From Calditrichales bacterium MX18-03 (lineage in GTDB: Bacteria; Bacillota; Clostridia; Lutisporales; Lutisporaceae), in contig JAJGRE010000002.1 in the NCBI GenBank assembly GCA_021083345.1, forward strand, positions 930,001 through 994,000: a stretch of DNA of 64,000 nucleotides, given 5' to 3'. The translations under genes were made by a program, and so were the position numbers. Of this stretch, positions 7,453 to 16,431 are shown one piece after another; the stretch's first letter is position 1; each line of letters opens with the position of its first letter. The notes below the pieces were generated by a model. It was not told the DNA's origin, did no database searches, and saw nothing but the letters and a program-made list of their open reading frames with translations.

Positions 7453-9411
7453 ATGCATTATACACAATACTTATGGGGCATATTTTATTTAACCAATATC
7501 CTGTTGTTGTCTATGGCCATAGGTACTATGGCTCTTATGAATCCTCGCCTGCTTAGTATACCAAGATTATCACGTTTTTTAACCGGCTTTTGCAGCGCTC
7601 CTTTTGTATTGGCATGCTCGATGCTTTTAGTATCTGCTCTCCCTATTTCTGTACCAAGACTCTTTTTTCTCCTATCACCAACCATTGCATCACTATTGGT
7701 AATATTCAAGTATAGAAAACACTTCAAGAATATGTTTTCTATAGAAATAGCCAGTATAAAAAGCGACAGCAGCAAGTGCAATATGCTTAAGATTCTCTAT
7801 TTGAGCACAGCTGTAGTCATCCTAATAGTCATCTTTAAAATGTTGAATAACTCCTTATCTCCGGTTGTCGCCACTGATGCTGCACAATACCTTTCTGAAG
7901 CACTGAAATTTTGTAAAACATTATCTATAGACAGCATCAATGGCTTCCGAGGTTTTCCAGACGGGACATTAAGAGGGAATATCCATAATTTTATATGGCC
8001 GGCATACCTGAGCCATGCACTGATAGCTACAGACATGAGTTTCCTGGGGTATCCTTTTGATTATGCAGCCCGCATAGCTTTCCAGATAACAATCATCTAT
8101 ATGCTGTTAAGTCTCATAGCCTTATCCGGCCTATTAAAACTAAAGGGCGTAAGACCACTATCGATACTAGTCGTTCTGTTGGTACCGCATTTTGAGTATG
8201 TATCCTATCACTTCAGCAGGGATGCCTTCAGGATTATTCCTCTGCTGCTTCTTACTATCGTATTGATTGGATCAATACATCAGTTAAAAACATATAAGCA
8301 CTTTTATAAATTTCTTGTTCTTCCATTAGTCGCTGCCTTTTTTTGTGTGGGAGGGCACACTCTTGGCATACTGCCTATGGCATCAATTGTTCTTGCATGG
8401 CTACTATGTGCATTGAAGTTAAGAAGAGGGGCGTTCAGATATAACATCAGAATTCTCGTCATAGCTATGGCAGTAGCTATTGGAACCTTGATTGGCGGCA
8501 GTCAAGTTATCCAGGCTTACATAGAAACCGGGAGCATTGTTGGAGATGCGGCTTACAACGATCAAGCTATTGCTGGTACGCCTCTAGAAAAGGAATATAT
8601 TGTCGAACAGACGGAAAGGCTTAAAGGAACGACCAATACTCTTGAAAGAGTAAATTTAATTACCTCTAGGGATTACTATGTTGTGAGCATTGGCGGCTTA
8701 ATGACTGCTTTGATTATGCTCTTCAGGCGTTGGAAAGATTCTTCCAAGAGTAAAACAAATCCAATATTTATCATCAGTATAATTGTTCTTATTAATGCGC
8801 TGACTATCAGCGACTTGTTCGGTTGGGCAGGCTTCAGCCTTACCAAGTGGTATGTAATGAACATGAGATACCAGCTTCATTTTTACCCTTTCTCATCTAT
8901 TTGCATTGCGGCGTTTATTGTTGGTTTATACGCAGAGTATAAACCGGTGATTCTCAAAAACAGCAACACTTCTGTTAGAAGAGCATTATTCGCAGCCCCT
9001 CTGGCATTGATTATCTTTTTTTCACTAACAACTGTTGTTATTAAGTGGGGACAAAGGGATCCAGCCGCTATTACAGAGTATCTATACCAAACACTTGACC
9101 CAATTGAAGCAGCAGCTTCGGAGCATTCTGTACAAAATATCCTCTTGGATGATATGAGATATAATTACTATCTTAACAGTAGTGCCGTATTGATGTATAC
9201 GAAGCCTACATGGCCAATAATAAAGGCTACTAGTGCCAATCAACTAGGGGATGCTTTCCGGTCTCTGAATATTCAACTGGTGGCTTTTACGAATGACGGA
9301 ATCAAGCAATATTGGAGCAAGCTATACCTTTATAAATATCTAGAAGACCCTCAGTATTGCGAACTTCTAAGTGACAACGGCCGTATCCGGATATACCTCT
9401 TAAAATTTTAG
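7453..9411 (+). CDS. Large polytopic membrane protein, possibly a GT-C glycosyltransferase
   Basis: The protein has 652 residues, with a clear AGGAGG site before the ATG. It was not recognised as a named family. About 12 hydrophobic helices fill residues 5-540, followed by a soluble C-terminal tail of about 110 residues. The first large outer loop carries VATDAAQYLSEAL, which resembles the acidic loop motif of GT-C enzymes that use polyprenyl-linked sugars. A second loop contains HFSRDAFRI. It is the last gene of the operon and lies beside a flippase. A GT-C transferase adding a side-branch or terminal sugar on the outer face is plausible, and a polymerase is the alternative. The operon ends here against the convergent MurJ gene. 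Confidence 0.6.
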   Translation: MHYTQYLWGIFYLTNILLLSMAIGTMALMNPRLLSIPRLSRFLTGFCSAPFVLACSMLLVSALPISVPRLFFLLSPTIASLLVIFKYRKHFKNMFSIEIASIKSDSSKCNMLKILYLSTAVVILIVIFKMLNNSLSPVVATDAAQYLSEALKFCKTLSIDSINGFRGFPDGTLRGNIHNFIWPAYLSHALIATDMSFLGYPFDYAARIAFQITIIYMLLSLIALSGLLKLKGVRPLSILVVLLVPHFEYVSYHFSRDAFRIIPLLLLTIVLIGSIHQLKTYKHFYKFLVLPLVAAFFCVGGHTLGILPMASIVLAWLLCALKLRRGAFRYNIRILVIAMAVAIGTLIGGSQVIQAYIETGSIVGDAAYNDQAIAGTPLEKEYIVEQTERLKGTTNTLERVNLITSRDYYVVSIGGLMTALIMLFRRWKDSSKSKTNPIFIISIIVLINALTISDLFGWAGFSLTKWYVMNMRYQLHFYPFSSICIAAFIVGLYAEYKPVILKNSNTSVRRALFAAPLALIIFFSLTTVVIKWGQRDPAAITEYLYQTLDPIEAAASEHSVQNILLDDMRYNYYLNSSAVLMYTKPTWPIIKATSANQLGDAFRSLNIQLVAFTNDGIKQYWSKLYLYKYLEDPQYCELLSDNGRIRIYLLKF

Positions 9412-9423
9412 CAGTTATGTTGC

Positions 9424-9443
9424 AAAAGGAGGGCACTCCTTTT
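9424..9443. terminator. Bidirectional terminator between convergent glycan operons
   Basis: AAAAGGAG (9424-9431) pairs with CTCCTTTT (9436-9443) around a GGCA loop. The only gap between the two converging operons is 31 bases, and the stem touches the MurJ stop codon. The T-tracts on each side are short, so termination may be partial. Confidence 0.55.
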
Positions 9444-11005
9444 CATACTCGGTTATTTCTCAACAACTGCTGCCTAACTCTCTCAATGATTATCCCAATC
9501 TCCTCAACCCTCAATAAATAACACAGACTGACGTACACCGAAAATCCGGTACCTACAGCCGTCAACAATGAAAACAAGCTGTTCATATTGCCGCTGATTA
9601 AAGCGCTGCTCATCCAGTGATAGGTTGTGTATGATGCGACACCCGTAATTATTGAGGCGGCACCGGCCTTCACTGCACACCTTATATACTTGACGCTTCC
9701 TAAAGCACCTATCTTTACTTTCAGCCTATAGAACATCAACAGCGTAGAAATAGTTGTCGCAATGCTTGTGGCCAGCGCTAACCCCTTATGAGCCAAATAT
9801 CTGACCAAGATGAAGTTGAGCAGAATGTTGATTGCAACGGATACAATCCCATACACCATTGGGGTTTTTGTATCCTGTAAGGAATAGTACACCTTAGTAA
9901 TCAAGAGGTTCAATCCCATGGCAGAAAGTCCGATAGAATAGAATACCAAAGCCTGAGAGGTCATTAAAGCTGCATTACCGTCAAATGCTCCTCTTTGAAA
10001 AGCGACCTGAACAATGGGTAAGGCGAGAGCTATCAAACCAGTAGTTGCGGGTATTGTGATAAGTAAGATGAGATTTACACCGTATCCTATTGTCTTTTTC
10101 ATGTCATCCAAATCCTGAATGCTGGATTTTTCAGATAGCATTGGAAATATAACAGTGGTAATTGCTGAAATGAATACAACTAGTATCAGGTCATTCAGCA
10201 AATTAGCATAGTTCAAGGCAGAAATACTGCCTGATACCAGCCCGGAAGCCAAAGTTCTGTCTACAATTGCATTCAAATCATTTATGGCAACTCCCAACAA
10301 AACAGGAGGTACCAACTTTAATACCTGTTTCGCGTATTTATCTTTGACATCGAAAATAAACCAATATTTATAGCCCGTCCTTTTTAACCCCGGTATTTGG
10401 ATTACAAGCTGTGAAGCGAGCGCTATAACATTTGCGACCATTAGTCCTTTTATACCGAACTGACTGGATAAAAACAGCAAGAAGGAAATATAAACAAAGT
10501 TAAACGGAAAATTAGCGGCTGCAGACTCAGTAAACATAGATTCACTTTGGAGATAACCCCTGAATGATGATACCGCACTAGAGAAGATTATCCCTAAGAG
10601 GCCTATTCTTATAAGCAGAACTGCCAACTCATATTGTTCACCTTTAAAACCAGAAGCCATGACTCTTACGACAACAGGCGCAAAAATCCAGCCAAAAAGT
10701 ATCAATACCAATGAAGCAGCAAAAACAATATTCAAGATATTGCTGAAATGTACCTTCTTTCCATCCTTGCCTTCATGCGCTTCAACTTCGGACAATATCG
10801 GTATCATCGTTGTGTTGATCGCTGTTCCAAGCAATATTGTAAGAAGTCCTATGGCTGTAATAGCGATAAAAAAAGCATCTGAGACCATTCCTGAGCCAAA
10901 TTTAGCTGCAATAAGCGCTTCACGAATAAACCCTAGGAACTTGCTTCCTAGGGAAAGGACGACAATTATTACCATCGATTTGGCTGCCTGGTTCATTTTG
11001 GTCAT
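9443..11005 (-). CDS. MurJ-type lipid II / polyprenyl-glycan flippase
   Basis: The protein has 520 residues, the usual length for MurJ. The ATG at 11005 (MTKMNQAAKSM) is chosen because GGAG at 11014-11017 lies 8 bases upstream. The upstream in-frame extension would overlap the Wzy gene. Family features are LGFIREALIAAKFGSG-VSDAFF near the N-terminus (basic residues at the helix 1-2 boundary), INTTMIPIL, and 14 predicted helices. MurJ flips lipid II, but members in polysaccharide clusters may flip other undecaprenyl-linked glycans. As the last gene of the long glycan operon, 11 bases after the Wzy-type gene, it may be dedicated to this glycan or to a variant of its repeat unit. Confidence 0.85.
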   Translation of the reverse strand: MTKMNQAAKSMVIIVVLSLGSKFLGFIREALIAAKFGSGMVSDAFFIAITAIGLLTILLGTAINTTMIPILSEVEAHEGKDGKKVHFSNILNIVFAASLVLILFGWIFAPVVVRVMASGFKGEQYELAVLLIRIGLLGIIFSSAVSSFRGYLQSESMFTESAAANFPFNFVYISFLLFLSSQFGIKGLMVANVIALASQLVIQIPGLKRTGYKYWFIFDVKDKYAKQVLKLVPPVLLGVAINDLNAIVDRTLASGLVSGSISALNYANLLNDLILVVFISAITTVIFPMLSEKSSIQDLDDMKKTIGYGVNLILLITIPATTGLIALALPIVQVAFQRGAFDGNAALMTSQALVFYSIGLSAMGLNLLITKVYYSLQDTKTPMVYGIVSVAINILLNFILVRYLAHKGLALATSIATTISTLLMFYRLKVKIGALGSVKYIRCAVKAGAASIITGVASYTTYHWMSSALISGNMNSLFSLLTAVGTGFSVYVSLCYLLRVEEIGIIIERVRQQLLRNNRV

Positions 11006-11016
11006 ATCCATTTCTC

Positions 11017-12189
11017 CTAGCCTGTTTGAATATGCTCCGGTTCCATACTGGTGTACCGGACACTGAATAGCATTGATAAACCAAACCATAACTCTGGTCT
11101 TAGCCAAAGATCGGAGCTCACCAATAATCTCCCTACAGAAGTCGAAATAATAAAAGTCGTAATCAGAAACAGACCCGGCTTTTCATGAAGAGCAGAGGAT
11201 GTGAAAATAATCAGGCAGAATGCTGCCAATGCGAGCCAGGCAAGTAAGCCGATCAAGCCGGATTCAACAAGGACTTGAAGTAAAATATTATGCGGCGTAT
11301 AACCTATTGCCGCATCAGTGATAGCAATACCATGCCCCATCACCGGTTTTTGGTATATCAGCTCCAATATGCTTGAATAAATCATCCCTCTTCCGGAGCT
11401 TGATTCAACAATTCCTTCACTGAGCATCATTTTGATTTTTGCCAGAGCATAGGTCTGAATGCCAATATCATCGTAAATATAATTTATAAGCTTTGAGACC
11501 AGATCATATTTGTATGCAATCAGCATGATAAGACCAGTGATTGAAAAGGTAGTGCCCTTTACAAATACTGAACTTTTTATGGCAAAAGCCCACAGCAACA
11601 ATACAAAAATCAAGAAAACAACAATAACGCCTCTGCTTCCGTAAAGTATGGTCAAACCTAATGAAATTCCCGCCATGAATAACCAAAGCAATCTGTTATT
11701 TCTTAATCGATAAGCCTGACAAAAAAATATTATCGCAGAAGGTGCCAATGCATACCCATAACGCATGTACTCTGACGCGTAAAAGTAAGGAGCAAAGGGA
11801 AACCACGAAACCAATACAAAATTTGCTACTGCCGCTTTAAGGCATGCACTGAATAACTCCTCACTGTCGGTTTTTAAGCTTCCTATTATCAGAGCTGAAA
11901 CGCATTTAAAAAAGAACTCGAAGTACTTGTCAAGTATTATGTTCATTCTATCCTGATGAAACAAGGCATTAATAAAGAAAATCATACTTGCTGCAATGGC
12001 CAGGATATAAACGAATTTCTTGACTTTATAGCCGTTATAATAAAAAGCGCCGAATATTAGAATGAGTGTCAGTCCGGCTATGGGCAATTGAGTTTTAAGA
12101 ATAGAAGCCACCGGCTGCAGCATGCCAAACTGGAATATATATATTGCCATGAAATAAGCATTGATTTTATATATATTAATTTCTTTCAC
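11017..12189 (-). CDS. O-antigen polymerase/ligase-type membrane protein (Wzy_C)
   Basis: The protein has 390 residues from a GTG start. AAAGG lies immediately before it, so the start could be slightly different. About 10-12 hydrophobic helices are present. The key external loop has the Wzy_C pattern: SSGRGMIYSSILELIYQKPV, MGHGI, then TPHNILLQVLVESGLIG with the H-N pair typical of WaaL/Wzy. This family joins undecaprenyl-linked repeat units or transfers them to an acceptor. It is the second Wzy_C protein of the locus and lacks the TPR tail of the one at 28174-30633, so it is the likelier polymerase. The gene follows the KamA-like gene by about 30 bases. Confidence 0.75.
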   Translation of the reverse strand: MKEINIYKINAYFMAIYIFQFGMLQPVASILKTQLPIAGLTLILIFGAFYYNGYKVKKFVYILAIAASMIFFINALFHQDRMNIILDKYFEFFFKCVSALIIGSLKTDSEELFSACLKAAVANFVLVSWFPFAPYFYASEYMRYGYALAPSAIIFFCQAYRLRNNRLLWLFMAGISLGLTILYGSRGVIVVFLIFVLLLWAFAIKSSVFVKGTTFSITGLIMLIAYKYDLVSKLINYIYDDIGIQTYALAKIKMMLSEGIVESSSGRGMIYSSILELIYQKPVMGHGIAITDAAIGYTPHNILLQVLVESGLIGLLAWLALAAFCLIIFTSSALHEKPGLFLITTFIISTSVGRLLVSSDLWLRPELWFGLSMLFSVRYTSMEPEHIQTG

Positions 12190-12218
12190 CCTTTCGCCGG
12201 ATTTGGTTCGAGAAGCAT

Positions 12219-13328
12219 TTATTCGTCAATTCCATCCAGATATCTGATAACAATATTCCCGCTGTCATCTACGTAAGCCGTTGACGGCAACTTCCACGAT
12301 GGATTCCATTTCATCCTGTCCTCGTAGCTATAGTTGGTCTTCAACTCCAGATGCCCGTCTTTCTTACCGATTATTGTTCCTTCGTATAAGGTAACCTTAC
12401 CGACATCCGTCATAAGTGCATACATTGGCTTTGACCTGCCTGACATACGCCCGCTGTTGACCATTTCTTTTACAAGGTACAAGCCCTTTTCCACAGATGT
12501 CCGAAAATGATGCATCCCCTTCATAGGTACACAATGGAACAAATAATGTGGCTCTATATCGTATTTGCGCATCGCGTTGTAAAGGGTAATCAAGCTCTCA
12601 ATATCATCGTTTACACCCTTCAATAATACGTTCTGAGAGTATATGGCTGCTCCTAACTCTTTAATCTTCCTTATTACTTCAATCGTTTCCGGGAAGAGTT
12701 CAACAGCATGGTTAATCTGAGTAGCCACCTCAAAACGAAGTTCATCACTCTTTTTTCTCAATATGTTATAGAAACTGTCGCCAATTCTGCCAGGATCATG
12801 GGTAATAAGCCTTGTGGCTATACGGATAATTTTAATATTCGAAGCGTGCTCGATAAGGCTTTCGATAAAATAATCCAACCGTTGCGGTACAATTAACGGA
12901 TCCCCACCGGTTATGAGTATCTCTTCGAGTCCGGAATGTGCACCTACTGTTCCACAGTATTTTGCAATATTCAGCAATTCTTCTTCACTTAGTGTGAAGA
13001 TGTCATAATTGCCTCTTAAACAGTATCGGCAGTGAGCCGAACATATCATGGTTGGTTCTACAACAATGGATTTATTGTACAACCTCTCCATTCCATGCAG
13101 AATCAAGGTATTCTCATCAACAGTATCTACCTGCAAATCGGCCTCCCAATGGCGATTGTTGTTTTCTTCGCTTTTCTGCCCTTCTTCCGGATGCTTCAGA
13201 TACTGAAGTGCAAGTGCTCTATATTCCTGTGAATCCATCCCATATGTAACAGCGACACTATCAATTTTTTCCTTCAGAAACTTAGATACTTTCTCAGGAA
13301 AATCTCCATTTCGCGATATTCCAGCCAT
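12219..13328 (-). CDS. KamA-family radical SAM aminomutase, altered substrate pocket
   Basis: The protein has 369 residues, with AGGGGGTC before the ATG. The radical SAM cluster motif CSAHCRYC (CxxxCxxC) is intact. The Arg two residues after the last Cys matches Arg134 of Clostridium subterminale lysine 2,3-aminomutase, which binds the substrate carboxylate. The PLP lysine is kept in TDVGKVTL (Lys337 equivalent). Aligned without gaps from the HFRT motif, the two aspartates that hold the lysine side chain (Asp293, Asp330) are Val and Ala. The C-terminal zinc-cysteine segment is absent, as in short EpmB-type members. It should convert an alpha- to a beta-amino acid, but probably not lysine. It sits in a glycan operon next to an AMP ligase and two acyltransferase-fold proteins. 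Confidence 0.82.
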   Translation of the reverse strand: MAGISRNGDFPEKVSKFLKEKIDSVAVTYGMDSQEYRALALQYLKHPEEGQKSEENNNRHWEADLQVDTVDENTLILHGMERLYNKSIVVEPTMICSAHCRYCLRGNYDIFTLSEEELLNIAKYCGTVGAHSGLEEILITGGDPLIVPQRLDYFIESLIEHASNIKIIRIATRLITHDPGRIGDSFYNILRKKSDELRFEVATQINHAVELFPETIEVIRKIKELGAAIYSQNVLLKGVNDDIESLITLYNAMRKYDIEPHYLFHCVPMKGMHHFRTSVEKGLYLVKEMVNSGRMSGRSKPMYALMTDVGKVTLYEGTIIGKKDGHLELKTNYSYEDRMKWNPSWKLPSTAYVDDSGNIVIRYLDGIDE

Positions 13329-13340
13329 AGTGCTGACCCC

Positions 13341-14213
13341 CTATATCTCATGAGCAGGATTGCCTGCAACACGTTTATTATTCTCAACATTGCCAAGAAC
13401 GACGGCACCAATACCGATAGTACTGTGTTCTCCGATATTTAATCCATCACGTATAACTGCCCCTGCGCCTATGAAACTATTCCTGCCAACAGTTATCTTA
13501 TGGCAAAGGATGCTGCTTGCAGCGATTAGTACTTTAGATCCTATTTTACAATTTGAGCCTATGTTTGCTAGATCGTCGATCTTGACATGAGACTCAATCC
13601 GCGTCTCATCAAATAGTGGCAATTCGATGGATGTATTAGAACCAATCAAAACATGATCACCTATATGTATGCTTCCAAGACAAGGCTTTTCAAGGTAGGA
13701 TGCCCCATCATCTATAAAATGGTAGCCTTCACTCCCAATCACTGCATTGTCTTTTATTATGCAGTTCTTCCCAATATGTACATTACCTCTTATGATCACC
13801 CCGGACCCAATATAAGTATTTGCATCTACTTTAACTTCTGATTCTATTATTGAATTTCTGCCAACAGAAACACCCCGGGAAAGCTTGGCCGATGGTGATA
13901 TATGAGCCGTTCCGTCTATCTGAGGGGGCTTCACATCCATAAAGAACTCATTGATTACACTGTAGAATGCCATTTCAGGCTGCTTAACGCGTATCACCGC
14001 AGATCCTCTATAGTTAGACTCCAGTCCGGTAATCACAAGCAACTCGGAGATATTGTCCAAAACCTCATTCTCGTTAAGTAATACAAACTTGCCTGCTTCA
14101 GCTGAATTTAGTGAGGTTGGTCCGGTGACGAAGAAATCATTGCCCATCCACTTAACACCTAAATACTCGGAAATCTCAGAAGCATAGATTTCCCGTTTAC
14201 AAAGCTCTTTCAA
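13341..14213 (-). CDS. LpxD-like left-handed beta-helix acyltransferase, catalytic His replaced
   Basis: The protein has about 290 residues. The TTG at 14213 is preferred since AGGAGG (14223-14228) lies 9 bases upstream; the ATG at 14222 touches that site. An N-terminal domain (residues 1-90) is followed by about ten hexapeptide turns (such as IGKNCIIKDNAVIG). The layout matches LpxD: an NEFF segment before the helix, a VIGSEGYHF loop and an IDDLANIG segment. In LpxD and in the paralogue at 15491 this last motif ends in the catalytic His of an H-N pair. Here it reads SN. The protein may therefore be a non-catalytic partner or use another base. It overlaps the AMP-ligase stop region and lies 12 bases from the KamA-like gene. 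Confidence 0.75.
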   Translation of the reverse strand: MKELCKREIYASEISEYLGVKWMGNDFFVTGPTSLNSAEAGKFVLLNENEVLDNISELLVITGLESNYRGSAVIRVKQPEMAFYSVINEFFMDVKPPQIDGTAHISPSAKLSRGVSVGRNSIIESEVKVDANTYIGSGVIIRGNVHIGKNCIIKDNAVIGSEGYHFIDDGASYLEKPCLGSIHIGDHVLIGSNTSIELPLFDETRIESHVKIDDLANIGSNCKIGSKVLIAASSILCHKITVGRNSFIGAGAVIRDGLNIGEHSTIGIGAVVLGNVENNKRVAGNPAHEI

Positions 14214-14226
14214 TACCTTCATCCTC

Positions 14227-15474
14227 CTACAATACACGCTTTAAGCGCTTCGTTTTGCCTTCTACGCGTTCCATGGTCCCATCAGGAATCAGTACTATCT
14301 CCACACTTATGTTCAGTACTGTCTTAAAGTCAGTGATCATTCTATGTATGAGCTGGTCATCCGATAACTTTGAAGCTGAATTTTTCTCTGCTCTTATTAT
14401 AATGTCTTCAATCGGTTCATTTTTGCTGACCAGTATTTCATACATACCTGTCAAATGTTCAATCCACCGGCTCATAGCCCTTTCGATGGCAGATACAAAC
14501 ACATTTAATCCCCTGATTACCAGAAGATCGTCACTACGACCGATTACCTCAAATATAAAGCCGTCATATCCACAGTCACACTCTGTATCTTTAATTTCCA
14601 CCAAGTCACCTGAACGGTAACGTACAAGCGGCTGCGCTTCCTTCAATAGGTTTGTAAATACGATTTCACCTCTTGCTCCTTTTTGAACGGGAATGCTTCG
14701 CCCGCTTTCCGGTTCAATCAGTTCCATATGAAGTTTTCCCGCAGCCCGATAATGAAGACCTCTTTTCAGAGTGCATTCAGAAGCAATCATACTTAGTACT
14801 TCCGACATGCCATAGTTGGCATTAAAAGCACCTATCCCCCACTTATCTTCTAAATTCTTCCTGAAAGCAGGGTTTTGTAGTCCTGACTCAGCTCCAAAAA
14901 GACCCTTTTTTAAGCCAAGATCCCTCGGAAGCATTGAGAACTCTTCCATTAACACCTGTTCAATCTTTGACATATAGGAGGGTGTACAGTGTATCGCGTC
15001 CGCTTTCAGAAATTGGATCATCTCAATGAGACCCTTGGTATTGCCGACTCCGAAGGGTACAACCGTAGCCCCCGTAGCCTCAAGGCTTAGGTTGTCCGTA
15101 AGACCGCCCGCCCACATATTGAAGTTCAGACAATGCATGACCGTATTATTGTATGTAAGCCCACAGCCTTTAAAACACGCTCCCCCTACTTCAATGACAT
15201 GTCGTATGTCATTCTCGGTCAAAGCAATAATAACCGGTTTTTGAGTAGTGCCTGAAGTTTTATGAATACGTCTGATATCATTGACATTTACACACAGATT
15301 GGAGCCATATGGTGCATTTGCTTCCTGGTCATCCAGAACTTCCTTCTTAACTGTAAACGGTATTGAGTCAAAATTACCCAGGAGCTCTTCCAATTGTGCA
15401 TTCCCAAATTTCCTGCGATAGAACTCACTATGTTCCAAGACATATTCCAGCTGCCGTTCAATTGCTTTGTTCAT
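14227..15474 (-). CDS. PaaK/CapK-type AMP-forming acyl-CoA ligase
   Basis: The protein has 415 residues, from the ATG at 15474 with GGGGG 8 bases upstream. Adenylate-forming signatures are clear: HKTSGTTQKPV (phosphate loop), NANYGMSEVL, YRSGDLVEI, and GRSDDLLVIRGLNVFVSAIE as the C-terminal hinge of the phenylacetate-CoA ligase branch. A CDCGYDG zinc-like pair precedes the hinge. These enzymes activate a carboxylic acid to an acyl-adenylate and usually to a thioester. The gene lies between two LpxD-like acyltransferases and next to a KamA-like aminomutase. It probably activates the acid that is then transferred to an amino sugar. No acyl-carrier protein gene was found nearby, so CoA is the likely carrier. 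Confidence 0.85.
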   Translation of the reverse strand: MNKAIERQLEYVLEHSEFYRRKFGNAQLEELLGNFDSIPFTVKKEVLDDQEANAPYGSNLCVNVNDIRRIHKTSGTTQKPVIIALTENDIRHVIEVGGACFKGCGLTYNNTVMHCLNFNMWAGGLTDNLSLEATGATVVPFGVGNTKGLIEMIQFLKADAIHCTPSYMSKIEQVLMEEFSMLPRDLGLKKGLFGAESGLQNPAFRKNLEDKWGIGAFNANYGMSEVLSMIASECTLKRGLHYRAAGKLHMELIEPESGRSIPVQKGARGEIVFTNLLKEAQPLVRYRSGDLVEIKDTECDCGYDGFIFEVIGRSDDLLVIRGLNVFVSAIERAMSRWIEHLTGMYEILVSKNEPIEDIIIRAEKNSASKLSDDQLIHRMITDFKTVLNISVEIVLIPDGTMERVEGKTKRLKRVL

Positions 15475-15490
15475 CTTTACTGCCCCCATA

Positions 15491-16393
15491 TTACTTTATT
15501 AGCTCCCTGGCAGGTACACCTACGACTGTTTTTCCGGGCTCCACGTCGCGTATGACGACTGACCCCATTCCAATGTAAGAACCATCGCCAATTTTAAGTT
15601 TCTGCTTAATGGTAACATTGGGAGAAACCCAGCAGCCTTTGCCAATAACCACACCACCACATGTTATCGACCCAGCTGCAATCATTGTGTTGTCTCCGAT
15701 GACGCAATTATGCCCGATTTGTGCAAGGTCGTCAATTTTTACATTGTCACCGATGACTGTCTCATCAATTGTGGCACGCTCAATCGTTGTATTGGAACCG
15801 ATGAAGACATTATCGCCAATAATGATGGCTCCAATATGCGGAAAGCGCAGGGGTTTACCTTCCTCATCATATTCGAAGCCAAACCCGTCCTCTCCTATGA
15901 CTGCTCCTGACTTGATAATGCATCCTTGACCAATTCGGACATGTCCGACGATAATTACATTGTGATGAATCTCAGCTCCGTCACCAATGGACACACCCTG
16001 TCCGATAAAACAATTAGCTCCAATTGAAGCATCCTTGCCTACTTTTGCACCCTCTTCTATAATTGTCGTAGGATGTATAGCAATTTTCTTTACTGCTTTT
16101 ACAAAGAATTCATTAACAACACGAACAAAGTCCAGCCTTGGATTCTGTGATATTATATGCGGGCAGGTCAATTTGCCCTCATATTCTTTGCCGGCGATAA
16201 CCAGCAATTCTGATAATTCATTTGCTCTCTTAACAAATCCTTCGTCATATATCCTCGAAAAGACGACACAGTTCTTATTTGCGCCGGCCATTGATGCATA
16301 ATATGTAATTGGAATATCACCACCGCCAATCAGATTCTTATCAATAAATGCTGCAATCTTTTTACAAGGTATGGACCATTTTGTGTCTAGCAA
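15491..16393 (-). CDS. LpxD-like N-acyltransferase (nucleotide-sugar acylation)
   Basis: The protein has 300 residues. The TTG at 16393 follows GGGGAGG by 7 bases. A longer GTG start at 16435, overlapping the upstream stop, is possible. The N-terminal domain of about 95 residues corresponds to the LpxD uridine-binding part, and an NEFF segment leads into a hexapeptide-repeat helix. The catalytic His is present in DDLAQIGHNCVIG, and EDGFGFEYDEEGKPLRFPHIG matches the LpxD GSDGFGY loop. The organism shows no other lipid A gene, so the substrate is more likely an amino UDP-sugar of the surface glycan. The protein ends 16 bases before the AMP-ligase start, which suggests that ligase supplies its acyl donor. 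Confidence 0.8.
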   Translation of the reverse strand: MLDTKWSIPCKKIAAFIDKNLIGGGDIPITYYASMAGANKNCVVFSRIYDEGFVKRANELSELLVIAGKEYEGKLTCPHIISQNPRLDFVRVVNEFFVKAVKKIAIHPTTIIEEGAKVGKDASIGANCFIGQGVSIGDGAEIHHNVIIVGHVRIGQGCIIKSGAVIGEDGFGFEYDEEGKPLRFPHIGAIIIGDNVFIGSNTTIERATIDETVIGDNVKIDDLAQIGHNCVIGDNTMIAAGSITCGGVVIGKGCWVSPNVTIKQKLKIGDGSYIGMGSVVIRDVEPGKTVVGVPARELIK

Positions 16394-16431
16394 CTTGTTT
16401 CCTCCCCTATAGTGGTAATAATTAATCGAAC

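Noticed and set aside
13341-16393. LpxD-like genes as evidence for lipid A and an outer membrane
   Set aside because: No LpxA, LpxC, LpxB or Kdo genes are in the window. The genes sit among nucleotide-sugar enzymes, and the envelope proteins are of SLH type.
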